Source: Nevskia sp. (GTDB lineage Bacteria > Pseudomonadota > Gammaproteobacteria > Nevskiales > Nevskiaceae). From it: a stretch of DNA of 64,000 nucleotides. The notes beneath the pieces are model-generated. The model did no database searches and was not told the origin of the DNA. It was given only the letters and a program-made list of their open reading frames with translations. Of this stretch, positions 11,143-19,588 are shown piece after piece. Each line of letters opens with the position of its first letter. Position 1 is the first letter of the stretch. A program made the translations under genes and the position numbers. The DNA lies in assembly GCA_021732745.1 (NCBI GenBank), contig JAKFUK010000001.1, positions 260,931-324,930 on the forward strand, in the 5' to 3' direction.

Positions 11143-12768
11143 TCAACTGTCTCTCAGCATTTCCCGCGCCGCGTTCCGCCCCGGCGCGCCGGTCACGCCG
11201 CCGCCGGGGTGACAGCCCGAGCCGCAGAGATAAAGCCCGGCCAGCGGCGTCCGGTAATCGGCCCAGCCGGGTACCGGACGCATCGAAAAAAGCTGATGCA
11301 GGGCCATCGAGCCGTGGAAGATGTTGCCGCCGGTGAGCGCGAAGCGGCGCTCCAGATCGAGCGGCGTCAGCACTTGCCGGCCCAGAACAGATGCGGCGAA
11401 ATTCGGCGCGTACTGGTTGACGGCGGCGATGCAGCGATCGGCAAACGGTTCGCGGAGATCATCCCAGTGCAGGCCGTCGGCGAGCTTGTACGGCGCGTAC
11501 TGCACGAACATCTGCACGATGTGGTGGCCGTCCGGGGCCAAGGTGCGGTCGACCGAGGTCGGAATGGTCAGCTCCAGGATCGGCTCACGCGAAGGCTGGC
11601 CGCGCCGGGCGTCGTCGTAGGCGGCTTCGAGATATTCCATCGTCGGGCTGATGTGGATGGTGCCGCGATGCTGCGGACCGACCTCCGCCTTGCCGGGCAT
11701 GGCGGTGAAATCCGGCAGTTCGGACACCGCCAGATTGATCTTCATCGACGCGCTGCTGTAGTCGATCCGCTCCACCGCCGCGCTGAACGCTGGCGGCAGG
11801 GCCGAACCTGGCAGCAGCTTGCGGAAGGTGACTTCGGGCGTGGCATTGGACACCACCGCGCGTGCCCGAAGCACTTCGCCGCCGACCATCCTCACGCCGA
11901 CAGCGCGACCGGATTCCACCACGATTTCAGCCACTTCCGCGTTACATTTGATGTGAACGCCACGGGCCGTTGCGGCGGCCGCCATAGCCTGGGTGATCGC
12001 CCCCATGCCGCCTTCGACATAACCCCAGACGCCGCGCGCGCCACCCGCCGTGCCCATGACGTGGTGCAGCAGCACGTAGCCGGTGCCGGGCGCGGAAATC
12101 GGTTGCATGGCTCCGATCACGGCATCGGTGGCCAGCGTGGCTTTCAGCGCGTCGGACTCGAACCAGCGGTCGAGAATCGGCCGCGCGGCACCCGTCAGCA
12201 GCTCGATCGCCTGCGGCATTTCATCGCCCAGCGTCTTGATCGCCCGATACAGCCGCCCGCCCCGACGCAGTTCTCGAAAGCGCGCCATCCAGCCACGCGC
12301 ACGCCAGGAAGCCGGCAGCGGCAGCAGATCGGCCGGCGGCTCGGACAACAGCGGCTCGATGCACTCGGCGATCCGGGTCAGCCAGGCTTCGTACTTCGGG
12401 TAGGCATCGGCATCGCGGGCCGAAAACTTGGCGATCTCGCGATGATTGAGCCCTTCGTCCGGCCCCATCATCAGCGAACGGCCATCCGGCAGCGGCGTGA
12501 AGCTCGAAGGATTGCGGCCCAGCACCTTGTAGCCGTGCTTGGCCAGTTCCAGTTCCTGCACCACTTCGGGCAGCAGCAGGCTGACCAGATAGGACGCCGT
12601 CGACGCCCGATAACCGGGAATGATGTCTTCGGTGACCGCCGCCCCGCCGACCGTGTGGTGCCGTTCCAGCACCAGCACGCGCTTGCCGGCGGCCGCGAGC
12701 GTGGCTGCGCAGACCAGGCCGTTGTGACCGGCGCCGATCAGGATTGCATCGTAACTATCGGTATTCAT
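11143..12768 (-). CDS. FAD-dependent oxidoreductase, phytoene desaturase/PYROXD2-like
   Basis: 541 aa. N-terminal dinucleotide-binding fold ILIGAGHNGLVCAATLAAAG ending in the Glu of VLVLERHHTVGG, and the C-terminal FAD motif LYLCGSGCHPGGGVTGAPG typical of CrtI/PYROXD2 proteins. The substrate is unknown: there are no carotenoid genes nearby, and the N-terminal SYLVSLLLPEVV and long middle domain favour the PYROXD2-like branch rather than a true phytoene desaturase. A weak ribosome site precedes the ATG. It is followed upstream by a permease gene 15 bp away on the same strand. Confidence 0.85.
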   Translation of the reverse strand: MNTDSYDAILIGAGHNGLVCAATLAAAGKRVLVLERHHTVGGAAVTEDIIPGYRASTASYLVSLLLPEVVQELELAKHGYKVLGRNPSSFTPLPDGRSLMMGPDEGLNHREIAKFSARDADAYPKYEAWLTRIAECIEPLLSEPPADLLPLPASWRARGWMARFRELRRGGRLYRAIKTLGDEMPQAIELLTGAARPILDRWFESDALKATLATDAVIGAMQPISAPGTGYVLLHHVMGTAGGARGVWGYVEGGMGAITQAMAAAATARGVHIKCNAEVAEIVVESGRAVGVRMVGGEVLRARAVVSNATPEVTFRKLLPGSALPPAFSAAVERIDYSSASMKINLAVSELPDFTAMPGKAEVGPQHRGTIHISPTMEYLEAAYDDARRGQPSREPILELTIPTSVDRTLAPDGHHIVQMFVQYAPYKLADGLHWDDLREPFADRCIAAVNQYAPNFAASVLGRQVLTPLDLERRFALTGGNIFHGSMALHQLFSMRPVPGWADYRTPLAGLYLCGSGCHPGGGVTGAPGRNAAREMLRDS

Positions 12769-12783
12769 TATCTTTTGCGAAAT

Positions 12784-13707
12784 TCAGGATACGGGAATAA
12801 CGGCTGCTTGTTGGCGTTCGCTCAATGCAACGATCACGCCGATGACCAGCACCACGGTGCCGGCGATGATCGTCGGGGCCGGCACGGCTCGGGTCCAGAC
12901 CGCGCCGTAGACAATGCCGGCAATGGTCTCGAACACGATCATCTGGCCGAGCAGCGACGCATCGAGCTGGGTGCTGGCCCTGTTCCACAGCGCGTTCGCG
13001 GCCCAGGACGTCGCCACGCCCAGAAACAGGCCCACGGCGACGAACAAGCCCCAGTCGGGCCGGCTCCAGGGCTCGGACGGCGTGCTCAGCGCAAACAGCA
13101 GCAGCGCGAACGGCAGCGCCGCCGTGCCTTGCAAGGATGACCACTGCAAGCCGCCGATGCCCGGATACAGACGCATGCGCTGGCCGTTCATCACGCCGTA
13201 CATCGTCCACAGAGCCAGCGAGCCAAATGCGCAGGCGATGCCGAGCGTTTCATCGGCGCTGCTCGCGGCTGCCACTTCGCCGGCCTTCGGCATGTGCGCC
13301 AGCCATAGCCCGGCGAGGATCAGCAGCAGCGCCCAGACATAGCGCAGGCTGAAACCCCGGCCTTCGCGCAGCCGCCCGGCCAGCGACACCGTGACCGGCA
13401 GCAGACCAATGATCAGCGTCGGCATCACGTAGCCGGCTTTCTGCACCGCCACGCTGAGCAGCGCGTAATAAAGCAGGTTGCCGGACAGCGTCAGCAGCAG
13501 CGCATCGCGCCAGATCGCCGGTTCGTCCAGGCGCGCCCGGCCGCGCTTCCAGAGCAGCGCCAGGGTCAGCAGCGAGGCCAGTCCGTAGGCGATATAGCGG
13601 CCAGCGGCCACCGCCAGTCCCGGCCAGTCCGACAGCAGCAGCGGGCCGACGAAGGCGAAACCCCAGATCCAGCAGGCGGCGATGGCCGGCAGCAGGCCAC
13701 GGCTCAT
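12784..13707 (-). CDS. DMT-superfamily (EamA) transporter
   Basis: 307 aa with about ten hydrophobic helices arranged as two EamA repeats (residues 5-140 and 160-295), no signal peptide, inner membrane. The pattern WIWGFAFVGPLLL at the start and VMPTLIIGLLPVTVSLAGR at the end of repeat one is typical. Drug/metabolite export is the family role; the substrate cannot be read from sequence. Its ATG overlaps the stop of the yaeQ gene (ATGA-type), so the two are translationally coupled. Confidence 0.88.
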   Translation of the reverse strand: MSRGLLPAIAACWIWGFAFVGPLLLSDWPGLAVAAGRYIAYGLASLLTLALLWKRGRARLDEPAIWRDALLLTLSGNLLYYALLSVAVQKAGYVMPTLIIGLLPVTVSLAGRLREGRGFSLRYVWALLLILAGLWLAHMPKAGEVAAASSADETLGIACAFGSLALWTMYGVMNGQRMRLYPGIGGLQWSSLQGTAALPFALLLFALSTPSEPWSRPDWGLFVAVGLFLGVATSWAANALWNRASTQLDASLLGQMIVFETIAGIVYGAVWTRAVPAPTIIAGTVVLVIGVIVALSERQQAAVIPVS

Positions 13708-14237
13708 CGCAGGGTCAGCAGGTCGATGGCGACGGTGCGTTCGCCATCGCCCAGCCACACCTGACCATCCTGGATCGTGCAATGCAGTTGCATGGTCCGC
13801 TGGGCGAGTTGTGCCAGCGTCACATCGCCGCTGACATGGATTCGCCGCACGCTGAGGTTCTTCGCGCGTGCCAGTTTGGCTTCGGCAAGCTGCCACCAGG
13901 GCTCGGCGGCGCGGTTGAAGCCGTAGACGAACACTTGCGCGGCGCGGCCGCAGGCGCGGATGACGTTCTTTTCGTCCGGCTGACCGAGGTCGATCCATTC
14001 CTCGATCTGGCCGGTGAGATCCTTGCGCCAGAGATCGGGTTCGTCGGGATCGCTCAGGCCTTTGCCCAGCTCCAGCCGCTCGTGGGCGTGGAGCGCGAAC
14101 ACCAGCACCCGGACCATCATGCGTTCGTCGGTTTCCGACGGATGCCGTGCCAGGGTCAACGGATGTTCGGCATAGTAATGACGGTCCATGTCGGCGATCT
14201 GCAACTGCGCCTTGAAGATGGTGGCCTTGAGCGCCAT
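13704..14237 (-). CDS. yaeQ: YaeQ family protein
   Basis: 177 aa, the family length. Starts MALKATIFKAQLQIADMDRHYY and contains LARHPSETDERMMVRVLVFAL and the nuclease-like core DLWRKDLTGQIEEWIDLGQPDEKNVIRACGRA. YaeQ has a PD-(D/E)xK-like fold; its cellular role is not established. The conserved acidic/Lys positions (E38, D65, EEW) are visible here. First gene of a yaeQ-permease-flavoprotein unit running leftward, divergent from the large plus-strand locus starting at 14392. Confidence 0.92.
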   Translation of the reverse strand: MALKATIFKAQLQIADMDRHYYAEHPLTLARHPSETDERMMVRVLVFALHAHERLELGKGLSDPDEPDLWRKDLTGQIEEWIDLGQPDEKNVIRACGRAAQVFVYGFNRAAEPWWQLAEAKLARAKNLSVRRIHVSGDVTLAQLAQRTMQLHCTIQDGQVWLGDGERTVAIDLLTLR

Positions 14238-14391
14238 GAGCGGGAAAAAAGTGAACGAATGGTCGATGGTAGCCGCGTTCGACGAACGGCAACGTCCAGC
14301 GGCGTCGACGGCTCATCCAGCAGCGCATCGTTGACGTAACTCATCGCTGACTGCACGGCGCTCACGCCCGGCCGGTACCATCGACACCACC

Positions 14392-15819
14392 ATGAAAACC
14401 AGCCCGCATTCATTGTTCCAGCAGCGTTCACGCGAGCGTCGGCGCCGGCTTTGCGGGCTCGCCTTCTGCCTGCTGGCCGTGTTGCCGCCGATTGCCGATG
14501 CCGCGACGCCGGCCGCCGCTGCCAAGCCGGCTGCGGAGGCAATCTATATCGACCCGCCGAAGCCGAAAGCCCGCCTGCCGCAGCCGGAACTGCGTGTGCC
14601 GGCCGACAATTCGGCCGCCGCCGCCCTGTATCCACCGCTGCTCGAAGCCTTCACCGCCGGACGCCTGGACGAAGCCCGGACCTTGGCGCAAGGCTCGGTG
14701 GACGCAGCCGAAAAAGCCCACGGCGAGCGCGATTCGCGCGCCCTGGATGCCCGTCTGAACCGCGCCGTGGTCAATCTGGCCGGCGGCAACACCCGCAAGG
14801 CCGGCGAGCAGTTCACCACCCTGATCGACGAAGCCTCGGTGATCGGCGGCCTGCGCGCGCCGCAACTGGAAACCGCCTGGTACGGCCTGGGCCTGAGCCT
14901 GCTCGCCGCCGGCAATCCGGCCGATGCCGAACGCGCCTTCGCGGCCGCCCTGCAGCAACTGCGCATCGCCGACGGCCTGCATACGCCGGAGCAGATCGGC
15001 TATCTCGACGCGATGACCGCCACCGCCAGCGGCCGCGGCCGTCTCGATCTGGCCGACAACTTCCAGTTGCGCCGCATCGAACTTGCCGAGCGCCTGCACG
15101 ACGAGGCGTCGGTGGAGCGCGCCGACGCCGCCAAGGTGCTGGCCGACTGGTACACCCGCACCGATCGCCACAAGGACGCGCTGCTGGCGCACGCCTACCG
15201 GCTCGAAATCCTCTCGCGCGCCTGGGGCCGCGACGATCCAAGACTGGTGCCGGCGCTGCTCGACGAAGCCCGCACCTACGCGCTGGTGATCGACACTTTC
15301 CGCGAGCGTCCGGTGGTGGTCCAGACCCGCACCGGAACCATCGTCCAGACCAACGAGCAGCCGCTCAACGTGGCCCTGCGCCTGCTGAAGAAGAACGACG
15401 TCAAGCTCAACGGCCCGGATCGCGCCCGGCTGCTGATCCAGGTGGGCGATGTGCACTGGATACAGGGCGACCGCAAGCGCGCCAGTAATGCCTGGCAACT
15501 GGCCCAGGCAGCCGATCCTTCGGCGGCGCGCCGCCTGAAACAACCGGAAGCGATCGAGTGGCCCAGCGACTGGCCGACCCAGCCCGGATTGAACGCCGCC
15601 GGCCGGCTGGAACTGCGCTTCGCCATCAGCGACCGCGGCCGGGTCAGCAAGGTCGAGGTGGTCAGCATGAACCCGGAAGGCGACCCCAAGGGTCAGGCCC
15701 TGGTTGCCGATCTGCGCAAGGCGCTGACCCGCGCCCGCCTCCGCCCCGGTGTTGGCAGCGGCGGTCTCGAAGCGGCCAGCGATGTCCGCTATCAACACCT
15801 GTTTCAACCGTCGTCGTAA
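14392..15819 (+). CDS. periplasmic TPR protein with C-terminal TonB-like domain
   Basis: 475 aa. An Arg-rich N-terminus and hydrophobic segment form a signal peptide ending near ADAA (residue 38). A helical TPR-like repeat region spans about 70-390 (EAFTAGRLDEARTLAQGSV, WYGLGLSLLAAGNPADAERAF, LLIQVGDVHWIQGDRKRA). Residues about 400-475 (GRLELRFAISDRGRVSKVEVV...LRKALTRARLRPG) have the strand-helix-strand pattern of a TonB C-terminal domain, as in energy-transducing proteins. There is no Pro-rich spacer or N-terminal membrane anchor, so it is probably soluble or membrane-associated in the periplasm. First gene of the twelve-gene envelope locus; the next starts 54 bp later. Confidence 0.75.
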   Translation: MKTSPHSLFQQRSRERRRRLCGLAFCLLAVLPPIADAATPAAAAKPAAEAIYIDPPKPKARLPQPELRVPADNSAAAALYPPLLEAFTAGRLDEARTLAQGSVDAAEKAHGERDSRALDARLNRAVVNLAGGNTRKAGEQFTTLIDEASVIGGLRAPQLETAWYGLGLSLLAAGNPADAERAFAAALQQLRIADGLHTPEQIGYLDAMTATASGRGRLDLADNFQLRRIELAERLHDEASVERADAAKVLADWYTRTDRHKDALLAHAYRLEILSRAWGRDDPRLVPALLDEARTYALVIDTFRERPVVVQTRTGTIVQTNEQPLNVALRLLKKNDVKLNGPDRARLLIQVGDVHWIQGDRKRASNAWQLAQAADPSAARRLKQPEAIEWPSDWPTQPGLNAAGRLELRFAISDRGRVSKVEVVSMNPEGDPKGQALVADLRKALTRARLRPGVGSGGLEAASDVRYQHLFQPSS

Positions 15820-15873
15820 ACTGAACTCGCCCCTGCTGTCGCCGTCCAAGCGGCGTCCACGGAAAGCCTCGCC

Positions 15874-16761
15874 ATGCCGAATCGTCTCCCCCGCCCCATG
15901 CTGATTCGCCGGCTCGCGCTGCTCCTGCCCGTGCTGCTCGCCGCCTGCGCCACGCCGCCGCAGCAGCAGAGCCCGCCGCCGACCTCGTTGCCAACGCCGC
16001 AAACCCAGCCGCCGAAGCCGCCAACGCCGCCGTCGACAACGCCGCCGAAACCACCCGAGAAAACCTCGGAAAGCGAGTCCAAGGCGTCCAAATCCGAGGC
16101 CAGCAAGCAGGCCGAGGCCAAAAAGCAGGCGGAAGCGAAGAAGAAAGCGGAGCAGGAAGCGAAGGCGCAGTCCGCGCAAGGGTCGCCGCCACCGCCGCCA
16201 CCGGGTTCCACGGCCGGAAAATCACCGCCGCCGGCTGGCACTGCGGCCGCGCAAGCCGGAGGTCCGCCGCCGTCAGTTCCTGGTGATGGCGAAGGCGGCA
16301 ATCCACCGCAGACCGAGGCCGAAAAGCGCGCCGCCGTCAATCAGCAGATCGACCGCTCGCTGGAAGCCTTCGATGCCCGCATCGCCCGCGAACAGGTGGC
16401 CTTGCAGTCTGATCGCGAAGCCGCTGCGGCGGCTGCCAGCACCGTCGGCGGTGGTGGCGGAGCCGGTGGCGACGGTGGCTTGCCCGGCGGCAACGGACCG
16501 CCCGGTGGTCCGCCCGGGGGCCCGCCGCCCGGTATCGGTGGCGAGGAAGTGGCTGGCAACGAACCTCCCCCGGGCGGCACAGCGGGCGGTCGGCAGTCGC
16601 GCGGCAATCGCCCGGATCTGCCGACGCCGGCCGACATCCCGGATGGTCGCGATGACGACGTCGTCGCCCGGCAGTTGCGCGAAGCGGCCGAGCGCGAAAC
16701 TGATCTGCCGCTGCGCGAAAAGCTGTGGAAGGAATATCGCGACTACAAGAAGAGGCAATGA
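15874..16761 (+). CDS. Pro/Gly-rich low-complexity lipoprotein
   Basis: 295 aa. Lipobox LLAAC with Cys25. The mature part has a Pro-rich block (about 28-62, PPKPPTPP), a charged Lys/Ala/Glu helix (65-100, KKQAEAKKKAEQEAKAQ), more Pro-rich sequence, a short helix (QQIDRSLEAFDARIAREQVAL), a Gly/Pro region of collagen-like composition (about 190-250) and a charged C-terminal helix. The architecture resembles the envelope-spanning middle of TonB/TolA (Pro-rich and Lys/Ala-helical) but with a lipid anchor at the N-terminus. It overlaps the next gene by 4 bp. No family recognised. Confidence 0.75.
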   Translation: MPNRLPRPMLIRRLALLLPVLLAACATPPQQQSPPPTSLPTPQTQPPKPPTPPSTTPPKPPEKTSESESKASKSEASKQAEAKKQAEAKKKAEQEAKAQSAQGSPPPPPPGSTAGKSPPPAGTAAAQAGGPPPSVPGDGEGGNPPQTEAEKRAAVNQQIDRSLEAFDARIAREQVALQSDREAAAAAASTVGGGGGAGGDGGLPGGNGPPGGPPGGPPPGIGGEEVAGNEPPPGGTAGGRQSRGNRPDLPTPADIPDGRDDDVVARQLREAAERETDLPLREKLWKEYRDYKKRQ

Positions 16762-18023
16762 CCAGCATGAATACCCTGCCCTCGCTGCCTCGCGCTGCCC
16801 TGTCCAGCCTGCTGCTGATCGCTGCCCTGGCGCTGGGCGGCTGCGTCAGCACCACGGTCAAGAAGGTCAACAGCGTCAAGGTCGAAACCGCCGTTGCCGA
16901 GCTGCCGCCGGAGCAACTGCTGGAAGTGGCGATCATTCCCTTCAACCCCGGCGTGCCGGACACCTTGAAGGAGCAGGAAAAGCAGAACATTTCGCCGGCC
17001 GTGCGCGAAGCGGAATCCAAGTACATGGCCCATGTGCTGCGCCAGACCTTGCAGGACAGCGGCTACTGGGGTGCAGCGCGCGTGGTGCCCGCGGCCAGCC
17101 CCGGGGCCGATCTGACCATCAAGGGCAAGATTCTGGCGAGCGACGGCGAAATCATGAAGATCGCCATCGAGGCCACCGACGCCACCGGCCGCAAGTGGCT
17201 GGACAAGACCTACGAGGAAACCGCCGCCGAGTACGCCTACACCGAAAAACTGCCGGCCGGCAGTGATCCCTTCCAGGATCTGTACAGCCGGGTAGCCAAC
17301 GATCTGCTGGTCGAGCGCAAATCGCTGAGCGCCGCCAAGCTCAAGGACATCAACCGGGTTGCCGAACTGCGCTTCGCCGCCGATCTGGCACCGGCGCGCT
17401 TCGGCGAATACCTGAAGACCGACGGCAAGGGCAGCTACGCGGTGACCCGCCTGCCACCGGAAGGCGACCCCTTCATCACCCGCGTCGACCAGATCCGCAG
17501 CCGCGACGAGCTGCTGATCGACACCCTGGACCAGCACTACGGCGCGTTCCGCCAGTCGGTCGGCAAGAGCTACCAGGAGTGGCGCAAGTCCAGCTACCGG
17601 GAAGCGCAGGCCTACCGCGAACTGCGCAACCAGGAAATCACGCGCAAGATTCTGGGCGCGGCGGCGGTGATCGGCGGCATCTACGCCGCCACCACGGCCA
17701 ACAACGCCGGCACGTCGGCGCTGGGCCAGGTCGCGGTGATCGGCGGCATCTACGGCTTCAAGAGCGGGCTCGACAAGGGCTCGGAAAAGAAGATTCACGC
17801 CGAGGCGCTGAAGGAACTGACCGGTTCGCTGGGCACCGAAGTTCAGGCCCAGAACGTCGATCTCGACGGCAAGACGGTGAAGCTCAGCGGCTCGGCCGAA
17901 GAGCAGTACAACCAGTGGCGCGAGCAACTGCGCGAGCTGTACACCATCGAGACCGGCCTGCCGGCGACGGCACCCAAACCCGCCGCCAAGCCGGCCGCGA
18001 AGCCGACGACCACGGGCTCCTGA
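16758..18023 (+). CDS. hypothetical lipoprotein with glycine-rich hydrophobic hairpin
   Basis: 421 aa. Lipobox ALGGC (Cys29). The N-terminal half (about 55-230) is a mixed alpha/beta domain with LLEVAIIPFNPGVPD and ADLTIKGKILASDGEIMKIAIEATDATGRKWLDKTYEE. This resembles the CsgG/ABC-auxiliary style of periplasmic lipoprotein domain, though weakly. Two hydrophobic Gly-rich segments follow (ILGAAAVIGGIYAATTA and LGQVAVIGGIYGF, about 300-335) that could enter a membrane or oligomerise, then a C-terminal charged tail with repeated AAKPAAKP. ATGA overlap with the preceding lipoprotein gene; the following gene starts 8 bp after the stop. Confidence 0.75.
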   Translation: MTSMNTLPSLPRAALSSLLLIAALALGGCVSTTVKKVNSVKVETAVAELPPEQLLEVAIIPFNPGVPDTLKEQEKQNISPAVREAESKYMAHVLRQTLQDSGYWGAARVVPAASPGADLTIKGKILASDGEIMKIAIEATDATGRKWLDKTYEETAAEYAYTEKLPAGSDPFQDLYSRVANDLLVERKSLSAAKLKDINRVAELRFAADLAPARFGEYLKTDGKGSYAVTRLPPEGDPFITRVDQIRSRDELLIDTLDQHYGAFRQSVGKSYQEWRKSSYREAQAYRELRNQEITRKILGAAAVIGGIYAATTANNAGTSALGQVAVIGGIYGFKSGLDKGSEKKIHAEALKELTGSLGTEVQAQNVDLDGKTVKLSGSAEEQYNQWREQLRELYTIETGLPATAPKPAAKPAAKPTTTGS

Positions 18024-18031
18024 TCGAGACG

Positions 18032-19588
18032 ATGCGTGAACCTGATTCCGACGCCGCCGACAAGCCCGGCGATCGTTTCGAGCGTATTGCGCCGGTTTCG
18101 CTGAACGCGGCACCCGCTGCATCGTCCCGCCCGGGAAACGTCGTCGAAGGTGCCACGGTTTCGACGCGGACCTTGCTGATCGGCATCGTCGCGATCCTGC
18201 TGCTGGCGGCCGCCTTGCTGTTCGGGCTGCCGGCATTGCGTGTAGCCGGCCCGCCGCCCGCTGCTGCCCCCGCCGTCGCTGCTACGCCGGCTGCCGTGGA
18301 CGTTGCAAAACCGGCCGCATCGACAACCCCGGCCGCCGACGTCTGGGATGACGAAGCCCTGCTGCGCGCCCGTCAGGAAGCGCAGGAACTGGCGGCGCAG
18401 ATCGGCAAGCAGATCGAAGACCTGCGCGCCAAGGCCGTGGAACGCTGGGCCACGGCGGCCTTTGCCGAGGCGCAAGCGCAGGTCGCAAAAGCCGCCGCCG
18501 CCTTCGAGGCCAAGGATTTCCGCGCTGCCGTGGAAGGCTATCGTGCGGTGTCGGCCAGCCTCAAGACGCTGGAAGCCGACAGCGGACGGCAGCTCGAAGC
18601 GGCCCGGGCGGCCGGTGTCGCCGCTTTTGCTGCGGGCGATCTGGACACTGCGACAGCGGCCTTCGAGCTGGCGCTGGCGATCGCGCCGGGCGACCCCGTG
18701 GCGATGCGCGGCAAGGCCCGCATCGCCAGTTTTCCGGCCGTGCAGCAGCAGTTGCAGCTCGCCGGCAGCGCCGAGGCCCGAGGCGACAGCGCAGCAGCCG
18801 CAAATGCCTGGCGGGCCGCGCTGAAGCTCGATCCGGACACCGAAAGCGCGCGTGCGGCGCTCGCCCGCATCGAGGGCAGCGCCGCCGCCGCGCGCTTCGG
18901 CAAAACCATGGCAGCCGCACTCGCTGCGCTCGATGCCGGACGGCTCGATGACGCCGAACGCGAGCTGCAAGCGGCGGCAGCCCAGCGTCCCGGCGATCCG
19001 GCGATCGCCGATGCCCGCGCACGCATCGCCCGCGTGCGCCGCGAGCAGCAACTCACTAACTTGAGCACACAGGCGGAAGCCGACAGTGCGGCGGAACAAT
19101 GGTCGTCTGCGGTCCAGCGCTACGAGGCCGTGCTGGCCATCGACCCCAGCCTCGCTGCCGCCCAGGCCGGACTGAAAAACGCCCGCCCGCGCGCCACGCT
19201 GGCGGCGCGGCTCGACGGCTACATCGCCCAGCCGGCCCGGCTCGGCAGCGACGCCGTGCATGCCGAAGCCGCCCAGGTGCTGGCAACGGCAAAAGCGGTC
19301 GCCACGCCCGGGCCGCTGCTGCAAAAGCAGATCGCCAGCCTCGATCGCCTGCTGGCGGCGGCAGTGACGCTGCAAGAAATCGACCTGCAATCGGACGACA
19401 AGACCGAAGTGACGGTCTACAAGGTCGGTCCGCAGGGCAAATTCAAGAACAAGCGGCTTCAGCTCAAGCCGGGCCGCTATACGGCGGTTGGCGCGCGTCC
19501 CGGCTACATCGACGTGCGCGTGGAATTCGAGGTGCTGGCCGGCAGCCCGACGGCACCGGTGGCGATTCGCTGCGAGGAGAAGCTGTGA
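18032..19588 (+). CDS. membrane-anchored TPR protein
   Basis: 518 aa. Cytoplasmic N-terminus of about 47 residues, one transmembrane helix (48-69), an Ala/Pro linker, then a long helical region (about 105-440) with repeated TPR-like units (AAFEAKDFRAAVEGYRAVSASL, GDLDTATAAFELALAIAPGDP, GDSAAAANAWRAALKLDPD, GRLDDAERELQAAAAQRPGD, EQWSSAVQRYEAVLAIDPS). The last 75 residues form a PEGA-like beta domain (KNKRLQLKPGRYTAVGARPGYIDVRVEF), matching the PEGA repeats of the next protein. Type II topology puts the TPRs in the periplasm. Overlaps the next gene (GTGA). Confidence 0.8.
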   Translation: MREPDSDAADKPGDRFERIAPVSLNAAPAASSRPGNVVEGATVSTRTLLIGIVAILLLAAALLFGLPALRVAGPPPAAAPAVAATPAAVDVAKPAASTTPAADVWDDEALLRARQEAQELAAQIGKQIEDLRAKAVERWATAAFAEAQAQVAKAAAAFEAKDFRAAVEGYRAVSASLKTLEADSGRQLEAARAAGVAAFAAGDLDTATAAFELALAIAPGDPVAMRGKARIASFPAVQQQLQLAGSAEARGDSAAAANAWRAALKLDPDTESARAALARIEGSAAAARFGKTMAAALAALDAGRLDDAERELQAAAAQRPGDPAIADARARIARVRREQQLTNLSTQAEADSAAEQWSSAVQRYEAVLAIDPSLAAAQAGLKNARPRATLAARLDGYIAQPARLGSDAVHAEAAQVLATAKAVATPGPLLQKQIASLDRLLAAAVTLQEIDLQSDDKTEVTVYKVGPQGKFKNKRLQLKPGRYTAVGARPGYIDVRVEFEVLAGSPTAPVAIRCEEKL

